Source: VXPQ01 sp965116435 (GTDB lineage: Bacteria; Bacteroidota; Rhodothermia; Rhodothermales; VXPQ01). Taken from it: a stretch of DNA of 64,000 nt. The translations under genes and the position numbers were made by a program. Under the pieces are notes generated by a model, which worked only from the letters and a program-made list of their open reading frames with translations, did no database searches and had not been told where the DNA came from. The stretch covers positions 2,294,001 to 2,358,000 of the forward strand of contig OZ220686.1 in assembly GCA_965116435.1 (NCBI GenBank), in the 5' to 3' direction. Each line of letters opens with the position of its first letter. The stretch's first letter is position 1. Below are positions 52,107-61,098 of the stretch, piece after piece.

Positions 52107-53072
52107 ATGGGATCTTCTGTTTTTGTTGCAGGTCACCGCGGCCTGGTGGGTTCGGCGGTTGTCCGCCGCTTGCAGGCCGAGGGAGATCGGCCGTTGCTGT
52201 TGCGTACGCGCGACGAGCTGGATTTACTGGACCAGGCGGCGGTCGATGCGTTTTTCGAGCAGGAGCGTCCGGGGTTCGTGGTGCTTGCCGCGGCGGTGGT
52301 CGGCGGCATTCTGGCCAACGACCAGTATCCGGCGGATTTCATTTCCGACAATGTGGCTATTCAGTCGAATGTTATTCGGGCGGCGCACAAACACGGCGTA
52401 CGAAGGCTTGTTTTCCTCGGAAGTTCGTGCATTTACCCGAAGCATGCTCCGCAGCCCATGCCCGAAGAGTGCATGCTGACCGGGCCGCTGGAACCGACGA
52501 ATCAATGGTACGCCGTGGCGAAGATCGCCGGGGCCAGGACCTGCGAGGCCTATCGGCGGCAGTGCGGAGACGATTTCGTGACGTTGATGCCCACGAACTT
52601 GTACGGCCCGAACGATAATTTCGATCCGGAAACCTCGCATGTGCCCGCCGCCTTGTTGCGACGGTTTCACGAAGCGAAGCGTTCCGGGGGGCCGGATGCG
52701 CCCGTAACGCTGTGGGGGACCGGCGCGCCTCGTCGGGAATTCCTGTATGTAGACGACCTTGCGGACGCCATCGCCTTCGTGCTGAACCTGCCTGCCGGGC
52801 GGTTGTACGAAACGGCCTGCGAAGGCATGCTCAATGTGGGCGTCGGGGAGGACATTTCCATTGCGGAGCTGGCGGAAATCATTCGGGACGTTACCGGGAG
52901 CGAAAGCGCCATACGCTACGACGCGACCCGCCCGGACGGAACGCCGCGCAAACTCATGGATGTGTCCCGGATGCAGGCGCTTGGATGGCGCGCCCGGACG
53001 TCGTTGCAGGACGGGTTTGCAAAGACCTACGCCTGGTATCTGGAGCACAGGGCAAACGCCGCGGGATCATGA
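52107..53072 (+). CDS. fcl: GDP-L-fucose synthase
   Basis: 321 residues from the ATG at 52107. It epimerises and reduces GDP-4-keto-6-deoxymannose to GDP-L-fucose. The Rossmann loop GHRGLVGSAV (9-18), GSSCIYPKHAPQPMPE and the catalytic Tyr/Lys in QWYAVAKIAG are typical; EFLYVDDLADA and NVGVGEDISI follow. The stop overlaps the next start by ATGA. The preceding enzyme (gmd) lies four genes downstream. Confidence 0.93.
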   Translation: MGSSVFVAGHRGLVGSAVVRRLQAEGDRPLLLRTRDELDLLDQAAVDAFFEQERPGFVVLAAAVVGGILANDQYPADFISDNVAIQSNVIRAAHKHGVRRLVFLGSSCIYPKHAPQPMPEECMLTGPLEPTNQWYAVAKIAGARTCEAYRRQCGDDFVTLMPTNLYGPNDNFDPETSHVPAALLRRFHEAKRSGGPDAPVTLWGTGAPRREFLYVDDLADAIAFVLNLPAGRLYETACEGMLNVGVGEDISIAELAEIIRDVTGSESAIRYDATRPDGTPRKLMDVSRMQALGWRARTSLQDGFAKTYAWYLEHRANAAGS

Positions 53073-53923
53073 TCCGTACCTCGTTCCTGCGATATGGGTG
53101 GTTGCCGGTTCTGGCGTGCATGTCCGTTGCGTGCGGCATGTCGGAGGAAGAGCCGGAGCCCATGCCTGATATGCTCGTTTGCGAGCCGGGCGACGATCTC
53201 GTGTGGAGCGACGAATTCGACGAGGATGGCCTGCCGAACGCTTCAAGGTGGCGCTACGACACGGGAGGCCACGGATGGGGGAATCAGGAATCGCAGTTTT
53301 ACACCGTAGCCCGGCCGGAGAATGCTCGCGTCGAGAATGGTCGGCTGATCATTGAGGCGCATCGGGAATCCTGGCAAGGCAGCGACTACACGTCTACCCG
53401 GTTGCTTTCGAGAGCGGAATGGACCTATGGCCGGTTCGAGGCGCGCGCCATATTGCCGTCTGGCCGGGGAACCTGGCCCGCTATCTGGATGCTTCCGGAC
53501 CTGGATAAATACGGAGGATGGCCCCGGGCGGGCGAGATCGACATTATGGAGCATGTCGGTTTTGAGCCGGACCGCGTGCATTCTACCGTGCATACCGATG
53601 CGTACAATCATACGCGGGGCACGCAGCGGGGCGCTTCCACGGTGGTTCCGACGGCGCGTTCGGAGTTCAATGTGTACGCGGTGGAGTGGACGCCGTCGGA
53701 GATACGCGGCTATGTCAATGAAACGCAGTATTTTACGTTTCGGAACGAGCGGTTGGCCAACCCGTCGGCTGACGACAGGCAGTGGCCTTTCGACCACCCG
53801 TTCCATATGATTCTGAACATCGCAGTGGGCGGGTCCTGGGGCGGACAACAGGGAATCGATCCCGACATCTGGCCCCAGCGCATGCAGGTAGATTATGTGC
53901 GCGTGTACGGATGCGACTCCTGA
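53069..53923 (+). CDS. GH16-family beta-glucanase lipoprotein
   Basis: 284 residues from the ATG at 53069 (coupled to fcl). The signal peptide ends at SVAC (Cys22), so it is a lipoprotein. GH16 features: WSDEFDEDG, GRFEARAILPSGRGTWPAIWML and the catalytic loop EIDIMEHVG (E156, D158, E161) at 156-164, then HSTVHT and PFDHPFHMILNIAVGG. This architecture matches laminarinase-type endo-beta-1,3-glucanases. In a sugar-nucleotide cluster it may trim the exported polysaccharide or act on environmental glucans. Confidence 0.9.
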   Translation: MIRTSFLRYGWLPVLACMSVACGMSEEEPEPMPDMLVCEPGDDLVWSDEFDEDGLPNASRWRYDTGGHGWGNQESQFYTVARPENARVENGRLIIEAHRESWQGSDYTSTRLLSRAEWTYGRFEARAILPSGRGTWPAIWMLPDLDKYGGWPRAGEIDIMEHVGFEPDRVHSTVHTDAYNHTRGTQRGASTVVPTARSEFNVYAVEWTPSEIRGYVNETQYFTFRNERLANPSADDRQWPFDHPFHMILNIAVGGSWGGQQGIDPDIWPQRMQVDYVRVYGCDS

Positions 53924-53960
53924 TGCGCCCAGTCCGCTTTTTTATGCTTCCGCCTTTTTG

Positions 53961-54932
53961 ATGCGAAACTTTGCCATCACCGGCGTAGCCGGTTATATCG
54001 CTCCACGGCATCTGCAGGCCATAAAGGATACGGGCAATCATTTGCTGGCCGCCGTCGATCCACACGATTCTGTGGGTATTCTGGATCGGTATTTCCCTGG
54101 CGCTGCGTTTTTTACCGAGATAGAGCGGTTTGATCGGCACCTTGAAAAACTTCGTCGGGAAAGGCATTCTCAGCAATTGCATTACCTTTCCGTGTGTTCG
54201 CCGAACCATTTGCACGACGCGCATATTCGCCTGGCGTTGCGCCTGGGCGCCCATGCCCTCTGCGAAAAGCCGCTGGTCCTGAAGCCGGGCAACCTGGATT
54301 ATTTGCAGAAATTGGAAGAAGAATATCCCGGAACGGTATATACCGTGCTGCAATTGCGTTTGCATCCGGATATTCTGTCCTTGCGCGCGCGTTTGCAGGA
54401 GGAGCCGGATCGGCGGCACAGCGTCCGTTTGACCTATGTGACCGGGCGCGGAACCTGGTATCGGTACTCCTGGAAGGGAGATTATGAAAAGTCCGGCGGG
54501 ATTGCGATGAACATAGGCATTCATTTTTTCGATGTGCTTTTGTGGTTGTTTGGCAACGTCGAAGGGCATCGCGTTCATGTGATGGAGCCGGAACGGGCAG
54601 GCGGTATGCTGGCGTTGAAACGTGCGGACGTGCAATGGTTTTTGTCGATAGACGAGCGCGACATGCCGGAGGAGGTTCGGGATCGGCAGCGAACGTACCG
54701 GTCCATCGAGGTGGATGGGGACGAAATCGAGTTTTCCAGCCGGTTCGATGATTTGCATACGCGGGTGTACGAGGAGACGCTTGTGGGCCACGGTTTTCGG
54801 ATTGCGGATATTCGGCCCGCGATTGAGCTGGTGCACAACATGCGACTCGTTGGCCCGTCCAGACGGCCTGTCGGCGACGCGCATCCGATGTCGCTCGGGT
54901 GCAAATTCCCGGCTTCGCAGCAAGGCATATAG
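53961..54932 (+). CDS. wbpB: WbpB/WlbA-type UDP-acetamido-glucuronate 3-dehydrogenase
   Basis: 323 residues. A Gfo/Idh/MocA NAD-dependent oxidoreductase. The N-terminal ITGVAGYIAPRHLQAIKDTG, DPHDSVGILDRYFP, EKPLVLKP and GIAMNIGIHFFDVLLW strings match WlbA/WbpB, which oxidise C3 of UDP-GlcNAcA on the route to diamino-uronic acids. The dedicated partners (aminotransferase WbpE, acetyltransferase WbpD) are not in the window. The C6 dehydrogenase lies at 58639. A short repeat relic follows the stop. Confidence 0.85.
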   Translation: MRNFAITGVAGYIAPRHLQAIKDTGNHLLAAVDPHDSVGILDRYFPGAAFFTEIERFDRHLEKLRRERHSQQLHYLSVCSPNHLHDAHIRLALRLGAHALCEKPLVLKPGNLDYLQKLEEEYPGTVYTVLQLRLHPDILSLRARLQEEPDRRHSVRLTYVTGRGTWYRYSWKGDYEKSGGIAMNIGIHFFDVLLWLFGNVEGHRVHVMEPERAGGMLALKRADVQWFLSIDERDMPEEVRDRQRTYRSIEVDGDEIEFSSRFDDLHTRVYEETLVGHGFRIADIRPAIELVHNMRLVGPSRRPVGDAHPMSLGCKFPASQQGI

Positions 54933-54950
54933 CATACGCTGATCAGAATC
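54931..54950. repeat. Possible end fragment of the dispersed repeat
   Basis: AGCATACGCTGATCAGAATC at the wbpB-ugd junction resembles the left end (AGGATACGCTGATCAAATCC) of the 29572 element. It is short and imperfect. Confidence 0.4.
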
Positions 54951-54966
54951 AGACTCGGTAAACATT

Positions 54967-56361
54967 GTGAAACTTGGCGTAATCGGTACAGGGTACGTAG
55001 GCCTGGTGACGGGTACGTGTTTTGCGGAGATGGGCAACGACGTCGTGTGCGTCGATGTCGATGCGGAGAAGGTGGCCCGGCTTCGCGCAGGACGCGTTAC
55101 CATTTTCGAACCCGGCCTGGAAATCTTTTTTGAACGAAATATCCGCGAGGGACGTCTTCGTTTTACGCTGGACCTGAAAGAGGCGGTGCTTGGATGCAAC
55201 GTGATTTTTCTGGCGCTCCCGACCCCTCCGCACGAAGACGGTTCCGCGGACCTTTCCTATGTGCTTGGCGTGGCCGACGAGATCGCGGCGTTGCTTCGCG
55301 AGGCGCCGTCGCCTGCCTACAAGATTCTGGTGACGAAGAGCACCGTGCCGGTGGGTACGGCGGATCGCGTGCGCGAGGCGCTGATCGCGTGCGGGCTGGC
55401 GCCGGGCACGGATTTCGATGTGGTGTCGAACCCGGAATTTCTGCGCGAAGGCGCGGCGGTGGAGGATTTCATGAAGCCAGATCGCGTGGTGATCGGTACG
55501 TCGTCCGCCAACGCCGCCGAAACGATGAAGATGATCTACGAGCCCTTCGTGCGGCAGGGCAACCCCATTATGGTGATGGACGAACGCTCGGCGGAGTTGA
55601 CGAAGTACGCCGCCAATGCGTTTCTGGCGACCAAGATTACCTTTATGAACGAGATCGCCAATCTGTGCGAGCGGGTGGGCGCCAATGTGGATCATATTCG
55701 CGCGGGGCTTGGCGCGGACCACCGCATCGGGAAACACTTTTTGTACGCCGGCATCGGGTTTGGGGGAAGTTGTTTTCCCAAGGACATTCATGCGTTGCGG
55801 CATACGGCGGAAGAATATGCGTACGACTTCCGCATTTTGTCTGCCGTGGCGCAGGTGAACGAGCAGCAGCGCGGTATTCCGGCGGACCGGGCGCGGGCGT
55901 ATTTTACGCAGGACGACCCGGCGCTTCTTGCCTCCGGGCAAGCGCTGGCGGGCCGGACCGTTGCGGTCTGGGGCCTTGCGTTCAAGCCGAATACCGACGA
56001 TGTGCGCGAGGCGCCGTCGCATGTGGTGATTCGGAGCTTGCTGGCAGACGGCGCCGCGGTGCGGGTGTTCGATCCGGAAGCGCTGGACGCGGCGCGGCAA
56101 ACCCTTGGCGACAGCATCCAGTATGCGCGGGATATGTACGATGTGCTTCGCGACGCCGATGCGCTGGTCGTATGCACGGAATGGCACGAGTTCCGCCGGC
56201 CCGATTTCGAACGCATGAAGCAATACATGAAGCGCCCGGTTATTTTCGATGGCCGCAACGTATACGACCCGAAACGGATGGCCGAAATCGGATTCGATTA
56301 TTTCAGCATCGGGAGGCCGCGCGTCCCGGTGCGCGACATCGCCGTGCAACATGCTTCGTAA
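54967..56361 (+). CDS. ugd: UDP-glucose 6-dehydrogenase
   Basis: 464 residues with a GTG start. It oxidises UDP-glucose to UDP-glucuronate. NAD loop GVIGTGYVGLVTG at 4-16, TKSTVPVGT, SNPEFLREG and the catalytic Cys in GFGGSCFPKD are present, as is the C-terminal NUC-sugar-binding GLAFKPNTDDVREAPS. Its product can feed the 4-epimerase two genes downstream. Confidence 0.93.
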   Translation: MKLGVIGTGYVGLVTGTCFAEMGNDVVCVDVDAEKVARLRAGRVTIFEPGLEIFFERNIREGRLRFTLDLKEAVLGCNVIFLALPTPPHEDGSADLSYVLGVADEIAALLREAPSPAYKILVTKSTVPVGTADRVREALIACGLAPGTDFDVVSNPEFLREGAAVEDFMKPDRVVIGTSSANAAETMKMIYEPFVRQGNPIMVMDERSAELTKYAANAFLATKITFMNEIANLCERVGANVDHIRAGLGADHRIGKHFLYAGIGFGGSCFPKDIHALRHTAEEYAYDFRILSAVAQVNEQQRGIPADRARAYFTQDDPALLASGQALAGRTVAVWGLAFKPNTDDVREAPSHVVIRSLLADGAAVRVFDPEALDAARQTLGDSIQYARDMYDVLRDADALVVCTEWHEFRRPDFERMKQYMKRPVIFDGRNVYDPKRMAEIGFDYFSIGRPRVPVRDIAVQHAS

Positions 56362-56421
56362 CCAGCGAGTTCTTAAGGGCTTTGGCCTGTTTTTTATTCC
56401 CGGTATTCCAGAAACCACATA

Positions 56422-57486
56422 ATGTCTACTCCCAAAAAAGCGCTCATCACGGGTATTACCGGACAGGACGGATCGTACCTGGCCGAATTGCTTCTTGAAA
56501 AAGGGTACGAGGTGCATGGTCTGCATCGTCGTTTAAGCCGTCCCAATACGCAGCGGATCGATCACTTGATCGGAGAATCCGGCGGGGTGGTTTTGCACCA
56601 TGGCGATATGGCGGATTCGACGCGCCTAACCCATATTATGCGCATGGTGCAGCCGGATGAGGTGTACAATCTGGCAGCCCAAAGCCATGTGCAGGTCAGC
56701 TTCGAAACCCCGGAATCCACCACGGATGTGGATGCGCTGGGGACCTTGCGTTTGCTGGAAGCGATCCGCCTGCTGGATATGGCCGATCGCGTACGGTTCT
56801 ATCAGGCGTCTACCTCTGAATTGTTCGGAAAGGTCGCCGAAATTCCGCAGAACGAGCGCACCCCGTTTTATCCGCGCAGCCCGTATGGCGTATCCAAATT
56901 GTACGCCTACTGGATCACGGTGAATTACCGGGAGGCGTACGGGATGTATGCCTGCAACGGCGTACTGTTCAACCACGAAAGCCCGCGCCGCGGGGGGATG
57001 TTCGTGACGCGAAAAGTTACGCGGGCGGCGGCGCGTATGGCGCTGGGCGTTCAGAAGCGGCTGTATTTGGGGAACCTCGAAGCGCGTCGGGACTGGGGGC
57101 ACGCCAAAGATTATGTGGACGCCATATGGCGTATTCTTCAGCAGGACGAGCCGGAAGACTTTGTCGTGGCTACGGGCAAGATTCATACCGTCCGGCAGGT
57201 GTGCGAGATGGCGTTTGGATACACGGGCGTGGACTTGCGGTGGGACGGGGAAGGCCTGGACGAAAAAGGGTACGATCGCAAGACGGGGGATTTGCTTGTC
57301 GAAGTCGATCCCCGTTTTTTTCGTCCCGCTGAAGTGCATTTTTTGCAGGGAGATGCTTCCAGGGCAAACGAAAAGCTGGGATGGACTCCGCGCTACTCGG
57401 TGCGGGAAATGATTGAGGAGATGATGGAGCACGATCTTGCGTTGGCGCGCAAGGAGCAGAAGGACGCCGTGGATCAGAACGGGTAA
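56422..57486 (+). CDS. gmd: GDP-mannose 4,6-dehydratase
   Basis: 354 residues. It converts GDP-mannose to GDP-4-keto-6-deoxymannose. The NADP loop GITGQDGSYLAELLL and LHRRLSRPN, the catalytic STSELFGK and YPRSPYGVSKLYAYW (Tyr/Lys), and NHESPRRGGMFVTRKV identify Gmd. ManC supplies the substrate and Fcl uses the product, so the three form a complete GDP-L-fucose route. Confidence 0.95.
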   Translation: MSTPKKALITGITGQDGSYLAELLLEKGYEVHGLHRRLSRPNTQRIDHLIGESGGVVLHHGDMADSTRLTHIMRMVQPDEVYNLAAQSHVQVSFETPESTTDVDALGTLRLLEAIRLLDMADRVRFYQASTSELFGKVAEIPQNERTPFYPRSPYGVSKLYAYWITVNYREAYGMYACNGVLFNHESPRRGGMFVTRKVTRAAARMALGVQKRLYLGNLEARRDWGHAKDYVDAIWRILQQDEPEDFVVATGKIHTVRQVCEMAFGYTGVDLRWDGEGLDEKGYDRKTGDLLVEVDPRFFRPAEVHFLQGDASRANEKLGWTPRYSVREMIEEMMEHDLALARKEQKDAVDQNG

Positions 57487-57588
57487 CGTACGGATACGCG
57501 TATCAAAACTGCCTTGCCGACGCGGTTGAAGGAAAACCACCCTACCAGACTGCCGTGCACGGCTTCCGATCACTGGATTGCAAGAAAC

Positions 57589-58563
57589 ATGGGTCATTAT
57601 CTCGTAACTGGCGCTGCCGGTTTTATTGGATCAAAGATCGTCGAGTTATTGCTTGCCGCCGGGCATACGGTGGTGGGGGTCGATAACCTCAACGAAGCCT
57701 ACGACGCTCGTTTGAAACGGTGGCGGCTGGAGCGCATGCAGGCGCCCGGATTTGTGTTCCGACAACTGGATATATGTGATCGGGATGCGATGCGGGAGCA
57801 GGTGTTCGAGGGCGCGTCCTTTGATGCGGCGATCAACCTTGCGGCTCGCGCAGGCGTTCGTCCGTCCGTCGAGGACCCCCATGCGTATGTCCGCACGAAT
57901 ACGGAGGGCGCCCTGACGGTGCTGGAATGTTGCCGGAAATTCGGCGTCGGAAAATTCGTGCAGGCGTCGACGTCTGCCGTATATGGCGCGGCGACGGGGG
58001 CGCCTTGCCGCGAAAACCAGCCGACGGATCGGATGTTGTCCCCCTACGCCGCCTCGAAAAAGGCTACGGAGGTTTTATGCTATAGTTACCATTGCCTGCA
58101 CGGCATGGACACCACGATCTTGCGGTATTTTACGGTGTACGGGCCTGCGGGGCGCCCGGATATGTCGCTCCTGCGCTTTGTTCGCTGGATTGCGGAGGGG
58201 CAGCCGCTGACGGTCTATGGAGATGGTCGGCAGTCGCGGGATTTTACGTACATCGACGACGTGGCCCGCGGTACGGTGCAGGCCCTGACGTCGTCTGGGT
58301 ACGATGTGTTCAATCTGGGTTCCGATCGCCCGGTCGTGTTGCTGGACGCGATTCGTACGTTCGAGGAGTTGCTGGGCAAGGAGGCCCGGCTTGTTTTTGC
58401 CGACCGGCACAAGGCGGATGTGCCGGGAACCTGGGCGAACGCCTCCAAGGCGAGGGAGTTGCTCGGCTGGTCGCCGCAGGTCGATTTTGCGGAGGGCGCA
58501 CGTCGTTTGGCCGCATGGTATATGGAGCATCGCAGTTGGGTCCGGTCGATTCGGATGGATTAG
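57589..58563 (+). CDS. UDP-glucuronate 4-epimerase-like NAD-dependent epimerase
   Basis: 324 residues from the ATG at 57589. An extended SDR: GAAGFIGSKI near 8-17, LAARAGVRPSVEDP, ASTSAVYG and YAASKKATE (Tyr/Lys). The segment VYGPAGRPDMSLLRFV matches UDP-glucuronate epimerases, so UDP-galacturonate is the likely product from the Ugd substrate; a role on another UDP-sugar cannot be excluded. Confidence 0.85.
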   Translation: MGHYLVTGAAGFIGSKIVELLLAAGHTVVGVDNLNEAYDARLKRWRLERMQAPGFVFRQLDICDRDAMREQVFEGASFDAAINLAARAGVRPSVEDPHAYVRTNTEGALTVLECCRKFGVGKFVQASTSAVYGAATGAPCRENQPTDRMLSPYAASKKATEVLCYSYHCLHGMDTTILRYFTVYGPAGRPDMSLLRFVRWIAEGQPLTVYGDGRQSRDFTYIDDVARGTVQALTSSGYDVFNLGSDRPVVLLDAIRTFEELLGKEARLVFADRHKADVPGTWANASKARELLGWSPQVDFAEGARRLAAWYMEHRSWVRSIRMD

Positions 58564-58638
58564 CGTTCTGGAAGGGCATAGATTATGGCTACAGGTAACC
58601 CGCTCTTTTTCGTTTGTTGCACGGCATTGTAACGAGAT

Positions 58639-60051
58639 ATGGATCATCAGGCGATACACTCGCATGCATCTTTTGCCGATGCTCCGTTCACGACGGACGC
58701 TGCGCGCATGCTGGCGGAAAAAATTTCCTCCGGCCAGGCTGTCGTGGGCGTAGCGGGGCTGGGCTATGTGGGCCTTCCGCTTGCCGTTGAGTTTGCCGGG
58801 TGCGGATTCCGTACCATGGGTTTCGATCTGGATGCGGAGCGCGTTCGCCGGGTGGCTTCCGGGGATCGTTCGATGGAGGGCGTTTCCGGGGATGCGTTGC
58901 ACCGGGTCGTTCGGGAAGGCCTGCTGGAAGCGCACGGCGATTTCGCACGCGCCGGGGAAGCGGATATCGTCTTCATTTGCGTACCTACGCCGGTGACTAC
59001 GACGAAGAATCCCGAAACGAAATATATCGAATCGGCGGCCCGGGCGCTGGCGGAGCACCTTCGCGAAGGGCAATTGGTCGTGTTGAAAAGCACGACATGG
59101 CCCGGAACCACTCAGGAACTGGTGCAGCCCTTGCTGGAGCGCTCTGGTCGTGGGGACGGCGCCGCGAGTTTTGCGGCGGGACAGAATTATTTTCTGGCGT
59201 TTTCGCCGGAGCGCATTGATCCGGGCAACCGGACGTTCACGACGGCAAACACGCCTGTGGTGGTGGGAGGCGTGACGCCGACCTGTACGCGCCTGGCCGC
59301 GCTGGCCATGAAGCAGGTATGCGAACGGGTGCACCCCGTTTCGTCTCCCCGCGTGGCCGAAATGGAGAAATTGCTGGAGAATATTTTTCGCTCCGTCAAT
59401 ATTGCGCTTCTGAACGAGTTGGCGCAGTTGTGCGACCGGATGGGCGATATTTCTATTTGGGAGGTGGTGGAGGCGGCGGCCACCAAACCGTTCGGGTTCA
59501 TGCCTTTTTTCCCGGGTCCCGGTCTGGGGGGGCATTGCATTCCCGTGGACCCGTATTATTTGTCCTGGCTGGCGCGTCGGTACGATTTCGAGACGGCGTT
59601 CATTACGCTGTCGGCGCGGATCAACGAGACGATGCCGCATTATGTGACGGAAGCGGTCATGCGTTCTATTGCAGGGCTGCCTGTTTCGTTGTCCGACGCG
59701 CGGGTGCTGGTGCTGGGGGTGGCGTTCAAGCGGGATGTTGCGGACACGAGGCAATCTCCGGCCCTTCGCATCATGGAATTACTCACCCGGCGAGGGGTGA
59801 AGAATTTGTCCTATAGCGATCCGCATGTTCCAGCGCTTGACGTTCCCGGGGGGCTTTCGCTGGCGTCTGTTCCGCTTTCCCCCGAGATGCTTCGATCGTT
59901 CGATGTGGCGGTGGTCGTGACGGATCATAGCGCGTTTCCGTACGCGGAGATCGCCGAGCATGTCCGGTGCATTGTGGATACGCGGAATGCGCTGAAGGAT
60001 GTCAAGGGGGATCGGGATCACATTATGCTTCTGGGGGGCGGGGATTTTTAG
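58639..60051 (+). CDS. wbpA: UDP-GlcNAc/ManNAc 6-dehydrogenase (WbpA-like)
   Basis: 470 residues. The GLGYVGLPLAVEFAGCG loop near 37-53, the FSPERIDPGN signature and the catalytic Cys in GPGLGGHCIPVDPYYLSW match WbpA/WecC-type nucleotide-sugar dehydrogenases that oxidise C6 of UDP-acetamido sugars. The residue pattern differs from Ugd, so the two dehydrogenases probably act on different substrates. With wbpB it gives the first two steps to UDP-diacetamido-uronates. It is the last gene of the cluster. Confidence 0.88.
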   Translation: MDHQAIHSHASFADAPFTTDAARMLAEKISSGQAVVGVAGLGYVGLPLAVEFAGCGFRTMGFDLDAERVRRVASGDRSMEGVSGDALHRVVREGLLEAHGDFARAGEADIVFICVPTPVTTTKNPETKYIESAARALAEHLREGQLVVLKSTTWPGTTQELVQPLLERSGRGDGAASFAAGQNYFLAFSPERIDPGNRTFTTANTPVVVGGVTPTCTRLAALAMKQVCERVHPVSSPRVAEMEKLLENIFRSVNIALLNELAQLCDRMGDISIWEVVEAAATKPFGFMPFFPGPGLGGHCIPVDPYYLSWLARRYDFETAFITLSARINETMPHYVTEAVMRSIAGLPVSLSDARVLVLGVAFKRDVADTRQSPALRIMELLTRRGVKNLSYSDPHVPALDVPGGLSLASVPLSPEMLRSFDVAVVVTDHSAFPYAEIAEHVRCIVDTRNALKDVKGDRDHIMLLGGGDF

Positions 60052-60090
60052 AGATGGGGTGGCGAAGGGCCTGATGCAGCCTTTGCTTGA

Positions 60091-60192
60091 GGCTTGCGGC
60101 TGCGCGGTCCGAGGGGTATTTCGGGGGCTTGCCGTTGCGCGGGAGGGGTATTTCAGGGGCTTATGGTTGCGCGGCGGGAGATGTATTTCTGG
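60091..60192 (+). repeat. Three tandem repeats of about 32-35 bp after the sugar cluster
   Basis: Units starting GGCTTGCGGCTGCGCGG, GGCTTGCCGTTGCGCGG and GGCTTATGGTTGCGCGG at 60091, 60126 and 60158, each ending in a GTATTTC.GGG-like segment. No gene is seen between 60052 and 60446; the rest of that gap holds a direct repeat and a promoter. Confidence 0.7.
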
Positions 60193-60296
60193 GCCTGGTT
60201 AAAATATTTAGGCGCGAAATTTTCGAGGTTAAATAAATAAGGCGCCCCCGAGGAATGCTGTGTTGCGGCCTCCTGAGGCCGCCGCGCCGGACTTTT

Positions 60297-60370
60297 CCAA
60301 AATAAATTTTCCGTTCGAGGTTATGTCAGGGGCGTTTGTGTGTCTATGGGGGAAATGTGAGGGAGTTTGT
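60297..60370 (+). repeat. Direct repeat left of the accessory patch
   Basis: CCAAAATAAATTTTCCG.., GAGGTTATG and GTTTGTGTGTCTATGGGGG match 62394-62468 at roughly 80% identity by eye, in the same orientation. Confidence 0.75.
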
Positions 60371-60372
60371 CC

Positions 60373-60402
60373 TTGACATTTTCGCATGAACACCCGTAAT
60401 TA
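60373..60402 (+). promoter_or_regulatory. Candidate promoter of the small coiled-coil gene
   Basis: TTGACA at 60373-60378, 18-bp spacer, TAATTA at 60397-60402. It excludes the ATG at 60402 as a start and favours the one at 60447. Confidence 0.5.
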
Positions 60403-60446
60403 TGGAGCAGGTGCCGGGTTTTGGCTTGGCCGTGCGCTCAAATCCC

Positions 60447-60779
60447 ATGAATACCCCTGAAATAGCCTGGAGCACCCGTTGGATTTCGCGCAAGGCGGAT
60501 CCTGTGGATTCTCCAGAGGCGTTAGCACCCCCTGAAATCGAGGATAAGGAGATGGTCGACAAGGACACGGTACAGGAAAAAGCCGCTTCGAAGGTTTTCG
60601 TGGAACTCGAAGTGCAAAAGGTTCTTACAGCGGTCGAGGCCGTCAGAACGGATGTAGCCCAGTCGGAAACAAGGCTGACGGACAAGATTAGCAATTCTAT
60701 GCGCTGGGTCATCGGGGTTGGCTTAACCGCAATAGGGCTGCTGATCGCCATTCTGTGGCGAATGCCTGGCGGTGGGTAG
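60447..60779 (+). CDS. Small coiled-coil protein with C-terminal membrane anchor
   Basis: 110 residues from the ATG at 60447. A charged, Glu-rich middle (PEIEDKEMVDKDTVQEKA; VEAVRTDVAQSETRLTDKI) with heptad-like spacing is followed by one membrane segment (WVIGVGLTAIGLLIAIL) and WRMPGGG. The anchor MRWVIGVGLT resembles MQRWIIGIGIT of the protein at 7602-8060, so the two may be distant relatives. No function is known. Confidence 0.55.
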   Translation: MNTPEIAWSTRWISRKADPVDSPEALAPPEIEDKEMVDKDTVQEKAASKVFVELEVQKVLTAVEAVRTDVAQSETRLTDKISNSMRWVIGVGLTAIGLLIAILWRMPGGG

Positions 60780-60908
60780 TGTCTTTAGATCGGAGTCCCA
60801 GGGCAGGCGTGGGTCTTGCCTTGAGAGTTCGTTCGGGTTCGTCGGATAGCATTTCCGAGGTTTAAGGTGGAGGGTTGCGATCTTGTGCCAACCCAGGGAG
60901 ACAACCCG

Positions 60909-61040
60909 TGGCCTACACGCACCCGCAGAGCCCACAGTCCGTCTTCAAGGCGAAGGTGGCATTTGTCGCCATATGCGGCGACAGCACGCTGGCGGGCCCC
61001 GCCGCCCGCTTTGAAGTGCATCCGAACCAGATTTCTATAC
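60909..61040 (+). pseudogene. Remnant of an IS3-family transposase OrfA
   Basis: The frame encodes VFKAKVAFVAICGDSTLAGP followed by AARFEVHPNQIS, which closely matches the helix-turn-helix start of IS3-type OrfA (FKAKVALEAL.GDKTLAELAARFGVHPNQIS). The match breaks off after about 40 residues, with no OrfB nearby and no recognisable inverted repeats. It is a small fossil of an insertion sequence. Confidence 0.75.
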
Positions 61041-61098
61041 GATTGACCTTTGTATGCGGCTCCTGTGCCACGTACGCTATCAGGTCTTTTGAAAGCAT

